From Elusimicrobia bacterium CG08_land_8_20_14_0_20_44_26 (GTDB lineage Bacteria; CG03), in the NCBI GenBank assembly GCA_002779055.1, contig PEXM01000009.1, positions 1-12,952 of the forward strand: DNA of 12,952 nucleotides. The letters are read 5' to 3'. Both the position numbers and the translations under genes were made by a program. Position 1 is the first letter of the stretch. Each line of letters starts with the position of its first letter. Positions 6,772 through 11,742 of this stretch are shown piece by piece. The notes beneath the pieces are model-generated. The model ran no database searches and was not told where the DNA came from. It worked only from the letters and a program-made list of their open reading frames with translations.

Positions 6772-7156
6772 GGAAATAAAATTTGACGCAAACGGTCTTG
6801 TGCCGGCGGTTTTAATAGACGTCGGCGGCAATGTTCTGATGGCTGCGTATATGACGAGAGAAGCGTTTTTGAAGACCATTGAGACGGGCTACGCCGTTTT
6901 TTATTCCAGAAGCAGAAAAAAACTCTGGCTGAAAGGCGAGGAATCCGGCAACAAAATGAAAGTGAAAGAAATATTCCTTGACTGCGACGGCGACACGCTC
7001 GCTATTAAGGTAGAACCGAAGGGGCCCGCCTGTCACAAAGGTTATAAAAGCTGTTTTTACAGGAAACTTGTAAAAGGGAATTGGAAAATTATTATGAAAA
7101 AGGAATTTGAGCCCGGTAAAGTTTACGGAAAATACCTTCAGGAGGAGGCAAAATGA
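6758..7156 (+). CDS. hisI: Phosphoribosyl-AMP cyclohydrolase
   Basis: Hydrolyses the adenine ring of phosphoribosyl-AMP in the third step of histidine synthesis. Family landmarks are LVPAVLIDVGGNVLMAAYM (14-32), FYSRSRKKLWLKGEESGN (48-65), the metal-binding DCDGD (75-79) and PACHKGYKSCFYR (90-102) with zinc ligands at Cys76, Cys92 and Cys99. It is the single-domain form. The C-terminus ends soon after the cyclohydrolase fold, so the HisE pyrophosphohydrolase activity must be encoded elsewhere. The ATG overlaps the hisA 3' end by 14 bases, and the stop overlaps the CBS gene start by four, so it is part of a coupled chain. Confidence 0.95.
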   Translation: MPAVEEIKFDANGLVPAVLIDVGGNVLMAAYMTREAFLKTIETGYAVFYSRSRKKLWLKGEESGNKMKVKEIFLDCDGDTLAIKVEPKGPACHKGYKSCFYRKLVKGNWKIIMKKEFEPGKVYGKYLQEEAK

Positions 7157-7518
7157 TAGCGAAAAATATTATGACAAAGAATGTTGAAACCGTTACGCCC
7201 GAGACGTCTCTGGCTGACGCGGTTAACATTCTGCTGATGAGGGAAATCAGCGGTATGCCTGTCGTTGACGGCGACGGCCGTCTGAAGGGCGTGGTTTCCG
7301 AGAAAGACGTTTTCCGCCTCGCTTTTAGCGGCAAAGTTCACGAATCAAAAGTCGCAGATGTGATGACAACGAAAGTCATCACTTTCCCGCCGGACGCCGA
7401 TATCAGGGAAATCGCGAAAGTCCTCGGCGAAAACGTTTTCAGGACAGTCCCTATTTTGGAAGAGGGAAAGGTTATCGGCATTGTTTCAAGAGCCGATATT
7501 CTAAAAGTCTCGCTGTAG
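7153..7518 (+). CDS. Two-CBS-domain protein
   Basis: A 121-residue protein made almost entirely of a tandem CBS (Bateman) module: the first repeat at about 4-56 (IMTKNVETVTPETSLADAV, then GMPVVDGDGRLKGVVSEKD) and the second at about 66-119 (VMTTKVITFPPDADIREIA, then TVPILEEGKVIGIVSRAD). Such modules commonly bind AMP, ATP, SAM or other adenosine compounds and act as sensors. No catalytic domain is attached. SD AGGAGG lies just upstream, and the ATG overlaps the hisI stop by four bases, so it is translated with the histidine genes. A role sensing adenylates in relation to histidine synthesis is possible but is inference. It is the last host-like gene before the AT-rich cassette. Confidence 0.88.
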   Translation: MIAKNIMTKNVETVTPETSLADAVNILLMREISGMPVVDGDGRLKGVVSEKDVFRLAFSGKVHESKVADVMTTKVITFPPDADIREIAKVLGENVFRTVPILEEGKVIGIVSRADILKVSL

Positions 7519-7563
7519 TGTAAGAGGCCGGGACATATATAATCTTGAAGGAGTAAAGTAAAA

Positions 7564-8439
7564 TTGATTTATAAATTCAGAAAAGATATAGAAAGTGATT
7601 TTGAGGGTTATCAGGAATTGATAGATTTTTATCATCAAACGGAAAAAGTATTCTTTGATGAAGTTGTAGTTGATTTTTCTAATGTTTTCTGGTTTGAAGC
7701 AAATTTATGTGCGGTATTAGGGGCTATCCTTGTGGAGTTAAAATCAAAGTTGAATAATATAAAATTTATTCGCTTAAACGACAAGATAAAAAATATTTTT
7801 TTGAGAAACGATTTTTTAAGTTATTCCAGTAGCGAGAAACTTGTTAATTTTGGTCAAACAACCATAAAATACAGAAAGTTTGATAGTAAGGATGAAAAAT
7901 ATTTTATGCATTATGTAAATGGAGAACTCTTATCAAAAAGTGATTTACCAAAAATGACAATTCAGTTAAAAAAGAAGATAAGCGAGTCCATATTTGAAAT
8001 TTTTGTAAATTCAGTATCACACAGCGAAACAATACTCGGTATTTTCACCTGCGGTCAATATTTTCCCACTAAAGAGCGGATTGATTTTACAATTGTTGAT
8101 AGGGGTATCGGTATAAAAGAGAAAATTAGAAAGGAAATAGGGGAAAAAATGCAGGGCGATGAAGCAATTGCATGGGCGCTTGAAGAAAGGAATACGACGA
8201 GGAAGGGAGATATTCCAGGTGGTTTAGGGTTAAAACTGATAAAAGAATTTATAAAATTAAACGAAGGCAGAATTCAAATTGTCTCTAACGATGGTTTCTG
8301 TGAACTATCCGGAAACGAAGTTTTTCAGCAAGTTTTTAATTTGACTTTCCCAGGAACTTTAGTCAACATTAGATTCAATATTGCCGATACCAAGCGATAT
8401 AAAATGTCAGACGAGGTTGACGAAAATGAAATTTTTTAG
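7564..8439 (+). CDS. STAS-like/GHKL ATPase fusion protein
   Basis: First gene of an AT-rich three-gene cassette, starting with TTG at 7564 behind AAGGAG (7548-7553). Residues 30-85 read like a STAS-type anti-sigma-antagonist fold (EVVVDFSNVFWFEANLCA with alternating strand and helix). Residues 130-272 carry the GHKL ATP-binding motifs: N-box E145, N149 and H153 (FEIFVNSVSHSE), G1 box VDRGIGI (178-184), G2 box GGLGLKLIKEF (219-229), and a closing FPGTLVNIRF strand. There is no HisKA dimerisation/phospho-His segment, membrane span or receiver domain, so it is not an ordinary sensor histidine kinase. It resembles SpoIIAB/RsbW-like serine kinases fused to a STAS-like partner. The fused STAS has E45-A46 where, by hand alignment, SpoIIAA has its phosphorylated Asp-Ser, so it is probably not phosphorylated. 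The substrate is unknown. Confidence 0.8.
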   Translation: MIYKFRKDIESDFEGYQELIDFYHQTEKVFFDEVVVDFSNVFWFEANLCAVLGAILVELKSKLNNIKFIRLNDKIKNIFLRNDFLSYSSSEKLVNFGQTTIKYRKFDSKDEKYFMHYVNGELLSKSDLPKMTIQLKKKISESIFEIFVNSVSHSETILGIFTCGQYFPTKERIDFTIVDRGIGIKEKIRKEIGEKMQGDEAIAWALEERNTTRKGDIPGGLGLKLIKEFIKLNEGRIQIVSNDGFCELSGNEVFQQVFNLTFPGTLVNIRFNIADTKRYKMSDEVDENEIF

Positions 8440-8449
8440 GGGGGATAAA

Positions 8450-8809
8450 ATGCAAAAAGAAAAATTAAAAATTAATACATTTGGAGAGATTGGAAGCACA
8501 ATGTGTATTTCAACAGAAGATGGTGAGAAGATATTTTCTATAATTAAAAAAGCTTTTGATAAAAACATTACTGTTGAAATTTCTTTTTTGAACATTGAAA
8601 TGATTACCTCTGCTTTTTTAAATGCTGCTATTGGTCAATTATACGGTAAATACGAAGAAAAATTTATACAGCAACATTTATCCGTGAAAGATATGGCGGA
8701 TGAAGATAAATTTCTTTTAAAGAGAGTAGTTGTAAGAGCAAAAGATTACTTTGCTAACAAGAAAAATATGGAAAAGGTTATTGCAGAAGGGTTGAATGAG
8801 AATGCATAA
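8450..8809 (+). CDS. Stand-alone STAS-like protein (DUF4325 type)
   Basis: A 119-residue cytosolic protein. The ATG at 8450 is preferred over upstream in-frame starts because AGGGGGG (8438-8444) sits six bases before it and overlaps the stop of the ATPase gene. The core ITVEISFLNIEMITSAFLNA (40-59) matches what I know of DUF4325 STAS-like proteins, which often lie beside GHKL ATPases. By hand alignment S54 (in MITSAF) falls at the position of the phosphorylated serine of SpoIIAA, while the fused STAS of the neighbour lacks it. A partner-switch role, phosphorylated or bound by the ATPase, is therefore plausible but unproven. The C-terminal 40 residues are charged and helical. The downstream PIN gene overlaps its end by 14 bases. 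Confidence 0.72.
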   Translation: MQKEKLKINTFGEIGSTMCISTEDGEKIFSIIKKAFDKNITVEISFLNIEMITSAFLNAAIGQLYGKYEEKFIQQHLSVKDMADEDKFLLKRVVVRAKDYFANKKNMEKVIAEGLNENA

Positions 8810-9350
8810 AATCTTTGATATAGAACGATATAGACCATCAAAAGGTGAAAGATTTATGTTTGATACAAATATCTGGATGTATATTTTTTGTCCTATTGGA
8901 AATTATAGAGAACATATTGTTCAGCGATATTCATCTTTTTTGGGAGAGGCAATAAATACTAAAGCAGAAATAATTATTAATTCGCTGATTCTCTCCGAAT
9001 TTATTAATAGTTATCTGAGGTTAGAATTTAAAATTTTCAAAATAAGGAATCCCAATGCAGAATTTAAAAAGGATTTTAGAAAAAATTCTTCTTACAAAAG
9101 AATTACACAAAATATTTCGTCAGCATCAAAAAATATCCTGAAAATTTCTAAAGGGGTTGATGATAAGTTTTCTTCAATAGACATTGAAAGTATTATTTCA
9201 GAATTTGAAAAACAAAATTTAGATTTTAATGATTTATACTATCAAGAATACTGTAAAATAGGAAAAGTTAAGATTGTAACAGACGATAAAGATTTTAAAT
9301 ATGCAGATACTGAAATTATTACAGGAAATCCAAGAATATTAGAAGGTTAA
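8796..9350 (+). CDS. PIN-domain protein, probable ribonuclease
   Basis: A 184-residue protein with PIN-fold landmarks: a first strand with acidic residue (FMFDTNIWMYIF, D23), a helix with Glu (LILSEFINSYLRLE, E68), LDFNDLYYQEYCK with D143 and D146, and a last strand IVTDDKDFKY with D163, D164 and D166. Such acidic clusters bind Mg2+ or Mn2+ and usually cleave RNA, as in VapC toxins. It is longer than VapC (about 130 residues) because of a basic, polar insert at about 78-130. Two starts are possible: ATG 8796, five bases after AGAAGG, or ATG 8802. It overlaps the STAS gene by 14 bases, implying coupled synthesis, and no VapB-like antitoxin is present. It is the likely effector of the cassette, with the ATPase/STAS proteins as candidate controllers. 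Confidence 0.75.
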   Translation: MRMHKIFDIERYRPSKGERFMFDTNIWMYIFCPIGNYREHIVQRYSSFLGEAINTKAEIIINSLILSEFINSYLRLEFKIFKIRNPNAEFKKDFRKNSSYKRITQNISSASKNILKISKGVDDKFSSIDIESIISEFEKQNLDFNDLYYQEYCKIGKVKIVTDDKDFKYADTEIITGNPRILEG

Positions 9351-9353
9351 ATT

Positions 9354-9761
9354 ATGCCAAATGCATCATTGAAAGATATGGAAGATAAACCTCTGATAAT
9401 GATTGTTGATGATGACCCCGGGGTGAATGAACTTATAAAGGAATATGTGGAGACGTCCGGGTACAGAACGCTTTGCGTTTTTGACGGGCTTCAGGCAGTT
9501 CAGGTCGCGGGCTCTCGGTGCCCGGATTTGATTTTGCTTGACATCAATATTCCGGCCGGCGGCGGAGAAAAGGTCTATTCAAGATTGAAGTTGATGAGAC
9601 ATACAACGGCTATTCCAATTCTTTTTGTTACGGGAGAGTCGCCTGAGAGGATTGCGAATATGGTGAGGGACAAGGGGATGAGTCCGGAGGACATATTTGC
9701 GAAGCCGATTGATTTCGGAGTTCTGCTTGAAAGGATTAAAAATATTTTTTCCGAAAAATAA
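9354..9761 (+). CDS. Stand-alone response-regulator receiver protein
   Basis: A 135-residue CheY-like receiver with no output domain. The acidic pocket is D19-D20-D21 (IMIVDDDPG), the phospho-acceptor is D63 (LILLDINIPAGGGEKV), the switch Thr is T93 (FVTGES) and the conserved Lys is K117 (FAKPID). It is expected to be phosphorylated by a histidine kinase not seen in the window. ATG 9354 has a good SD (AGAAGG, 9341-9346). However, the first eight residues are AT-rich like the cassette upstream, and a second ATG at 9378 starts just before the conserved domain (MEDKPLIMIVDDD), so the shorter form may be ancestral. It is followed after two bases by the Cys-containing protein gene, suggesting a three-gene operon. 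Confidence 0.9.
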   Translation: MPNASLKDMEDKPLIMIVDDDPGVNELIKEYVETSGYRTLCVFDGLQAVQVAGSRCPDLILLDINIPAGGGEKVYSRLKLMRHTTAIPILFVTGESPERIANMVRDKGMSPEDIFAKPIDFGVLLERIKNIFSEK

Positions 9762-9763
9762 AA

Positions 9764-10465
9764 ATGAGTGAAAAAGAAATTATTGAAATTGTCTATGAAT
9801 TCCTGTTTGACGACGGCAGGAAACATTCTTTTTCGCTCAGAATTGATGCCGAGAATCTGACTCTTGTAGGCGGGCGCAAAGGGGACGGACCGGTATGGAC
9901 GAGGTTGGATTATTCAAAATGTCCGAACTGCCCGTTGGATGCGGAAAAAACGGAATACTGTCCCCTTGCTCTGAATCTCGTGGATATTATTGAAGAATTC
10001 AGCGATATAAGTTCCATAGAGATTGCGGAAATCAAAGTCAAAACGCCCGAGAGGAATTTCAGCCGCCGCCTTCCCGTCCAGAAAGGTCTCAGTTCAATAC
10101 TCGGAATATATATGACGACTTCGGGATGCCCCATATTAAGCAAACTTAAACCGATGGTGCGGTATCATCTTCCTTTCGCTTCGGTGGAAGAGACGGTGTT
10201 CAGGGCGGTCTCTACTTATCTTACGGGGCAGTATTTTGTAATGAAAAAAGGGGGCGTCCCTGATTGGAATCTTGTGAAACTGATGGTTAATTACGGCGAG
10301 ATTGAGAAGGTCAACGAAATGATGGCGCACAGATTGAGATCCGCAGCAAAAAAGGACTCAAGCGTAAATGCCGTCGTAATACTGGACGTTTTCGCGAAGT
10401 TTGTCCCGTTGTCGATAGAATTGTCTCTCAAGAAACTCAATTATCTTTTCACCGATATTATCTAA
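9764..10465 (+). CDS. Conserved Cys-containing protein of unknown function
   Basis: A 233-residue soluble protein. The N-terminal half has a beta-rich segment (EIVYEFLFDDGRKHSFSLRI) and then a Cys cluster KCPNCPLDAEKTEYCPLALN (C53, C56, C66) that could bind metal. A striking central motif, GLSSILGIYMTTSGCPILSK (108-127, C122), is followed by LKPMVRYHLPFASVEETVFR. I recall these motifs as a conserved family of uncharacterised proteins, probably a Pfam DUF (perhaps DUF6901, not certain), in deep-branching and metagenomic bacteria. No signal peptide or membrane segment is seen. It sits between a receiver-only response regulator and a membrane protein with gaps of 0-2 bases, so it probably acts in the same signalling or redox-related function. 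Confidence 0.75.
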   Translation: MSEKEIIEIVYEFLFDDGRKHSFSLRIDAENLTLVGGRKGDGPVWTRLDYSKCPNCPLDAEKTEYCPLALNLVDIIEEFSDISSIEIAEIKVKTPERNFSRRLPVQKGLSSILGIYMTTSGCPILSKLKPMVRYHLPFASVEETVFRAVSTYLTGQYFVMKKGGVPDWNLVKLMVNYGEIEKVNEMMAHRLRSAAKKDSSVNAVVILDVFAKFVPLSIELSLKKLNYLFTDII

Positions 10466-11215
10466 ATGGCAGGCGACGGCGCAAAAAGAGCTTCTCTTAC
10501 GGTTTTCGCGCTCGCTATGGCGTTTGCCGAAGCCGCCGTTGTCGTTTATTTAAGAAAAATTTATTATCCGCAGGGTTTTTGTTTCCCTCTGGCGCCGGTT
10601 TCCGCCGGAATAATATCGGTAGAAATACTGAGGGAAACGGCCACAATATTTATGATTGCCTTCGTCGCGTATATTGCCGGAAATAAATTTTACATACGGT
10701 TGGCTTATTTTCTTTTTGTTTTCGGCCTCTGGGATATTTTTTACTATATTTTCCTTAAAGCGCTTCTCGGTTGGCCGTCTTCTTTTTTAACATGGGATAT
10801 ACTTTTCCTGATACCTGTGGCATGGCTGGCGCCGGTACTTCCGCCGATTATCTGCTCCCTGACAATGATTCTGATGTCAATGCTCATTTTGAGAGCCGAA
10901 CGAATAAGCCGCTCAACGCACTTGAATTTCAGAGAATGGGGGCTTGTCATTTCCGGGTCTACCGCTATTTTTATTACTTTTATCTTTGATGTTTCGGGCA
11001 TTGTAATATCGGGCGGTTTCCTGCGCAGTTATTTTTCTCTTCCGGCGAACGAAGATTTTATTTCCGCGGTTTCATCTTTTGTCCCGTCGTCATACAACTG
11101 GTCTCTTTTCGCCGCTGGGGAGGCGCTTATTCTTGCGGGACTTTTTTTGTTTTACCGGAAAATAAAATCTTACATTGCGACTTCTGAGGAGATTCCGCAG
11201 AAGATTCAGGGGTAA
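10466..11215 (+). CDS. Seven-helix integral membrane protein, unknown function
   Basis: A 249-residue protein whose ATG follows directly on the stop of the preceding gene. Hydrophobic segments at about 9-29, 56-72, 78-100, 108-123, 123-143, 158-178 and 213-231 give roughly seven helices. Conserved-looking features within the membrane are FGLWDIFYYIFLKALLGWP (86-104), LTWDILFLIPVAW (108-120) and E22, R56 and E219 in or near helices. I have seen similar WDIFYY/GWP/TWD sequences in hypothetical membrane proteins but know no function. The extramembrane loops are small, so a transporter-like or membrane-sensor role is more likely than a surface enzyme. It appears to close the operon with the receiver and Cys protein. 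Confidence 0.75.
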   Translation: MAGDGAKRASLTVFALAMAFAEAAVVVYLRKIYYPQGFCFPLAPVSAGIISVEILRETATIFMIAFVAYIAGNKFYIRLAYFLFVFGLWDIFYYIFLKALLGWPSSFLTWDILFLIPVAWLAPVLPPIICSLTMILMSMLILRAERISRSTHLNFREWGLVISGSTAIFITFIFDVSGIVISGGFLRSYFSLPANEDFISAVSSFVPSSYNWSLFAAGEALILAGLFLFYRKIKSYIATSEEIPQKIQG

Positions 11216-11448
11216 TGTAGAATATGAACGAATTTAAAAAATATTTCCCCGTTAGACGATATGCTGTTTTAGTTTCTTTTGATTACTTTTAAAATTTAAA
11301 TCTCTAAAACATTTGCGGCATTTGCTCTAAAATTGTAAAATAATATGACGGGCCCCTCTTATTTACCGACGATGTCGGGGTGGTTTGAAGTTTTAATTTG
11401 GACACGTATGCGTCAAAATAAAAGAAAAATAAAATGCGGGAGGATAAA
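11216..11448. other. AT-rich non-coding stretch, no clear gene
   Basis: About 230 bases without a convincing ORF. It holds CCCCGTTAGA at 11247-11256 (ten bases shared with the hisB-hisA element arm), a doubled CATTTGC word in CTAAAACATTTGCGGCATTT, and a short hairpin CCGAC-GAT-GTCGG (11366-11378) without a following T-tract. No strong promoter stands out, although one is expected here for the small gene downstream. Confidence 0.5.
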
Positions 11449-11697
11449 ATGGATAAAAATTACGGGTGGTTTCTAAAAGCCGATTTGAGAAAATATGAGG
11501 GAAAGTATATAGCAATTTCCGAGAAAAAAGTAATAAGTTCGGGGCCAAAACCGTCACAGGTTTATAATACTGCAAAAAGAAAAAACCCGAAAAATGTTCC
11601 ATTGCTTTTAGGACGGACGGATGTTTTTGATAGATTTAAAATACTATTTGACGAGAAGCAAAAAGTATTATTTTTGAGGCATAGCTATCTAAATTAG
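11449..11697 (+). CDS. Small DUF5678-like protein
   Basis: An 82-residue protein. ATG 11449 is chosen over 11434 because a strong Shine-Dalgarno (GGGAGG, 11438-11443) lies five bases ahead of it and would be inside the longer form. The sequence YGWFLKADLRKYEGKYIAIS, then EKKVISSGPKPSQVYNTAKRK, fits what I know of the DUF5678 fold: a Trp-Phe-Leu start, YxGKYIAI, a VI-x-SG turn and an amphipathic helix. Members are small, of unknown biochemical role, and often lie beside short partner genes; none is visible here. The gene is AT-rich and stands alone between the membrane-protein operon and the DUF2723-type gene, so it may be a mobile or accessory gene. Confidence 0.7.
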   Translation: MDKNYGWFLKADLRKYEGKYIAISEKKVISSGPKPSQVYNTAKRKNPKNVPLLLGRTDVFDRFKILFDEKQKVLFLRHSYLN

Positions 11698-11742
11698 CAA
11701 AAAGCAAAAACTTGCTGTGAATAATCTGGACGCAAGTGACTT

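Noticed and set aside
5956..6879. Long antisense ORF of 307 codons opposite hisA
   Set aside because: It mirrors hisA and hisI codons, has no recognisable domain, and the + strand genes have full family motifs.
7538..7543. Perfect TATAAT ahead of the AT-rich cassette
   Set aside because: No -35 box lies 16-18 bases upstream, and the start point it predicts would fall inside the Shine-Dalgarno of the TTG start.
7564..8439. Reading the ATPase plus the receiver at 9354 as a two-component system
   Set aside because: The ATPase lacks a HisKA domain and phospho-His, is STAS-linked, and differs in base composition from the receiver gene.
8381..8449. Longer start for the STAS-like protein
   Set aside because: The added residues overlap the ATPase gene out of frame, while ATG 8450 has a strong ribosome-binding site.
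11247..11256. Second copy of the hisB-hisA element arm (CCCCGTTAGA)
   Set aside because: Only ten bases match and no opposite arm was found nearby; ten-base matches are expected by chance in 13 kb.
11366..11378. Hairpin CCGAC-GAT-GTCGG as a terminator
   Set aside because: Only a five-pair stem with a three-base loop and no T-run after it.
11703..11716. AGCAA-AAAC-TTGCT hairpin after the DUF5678-like gene as a terminator
   Set aside because: Short weak stem, and GTGAATAATC rather than a T-tract follows.
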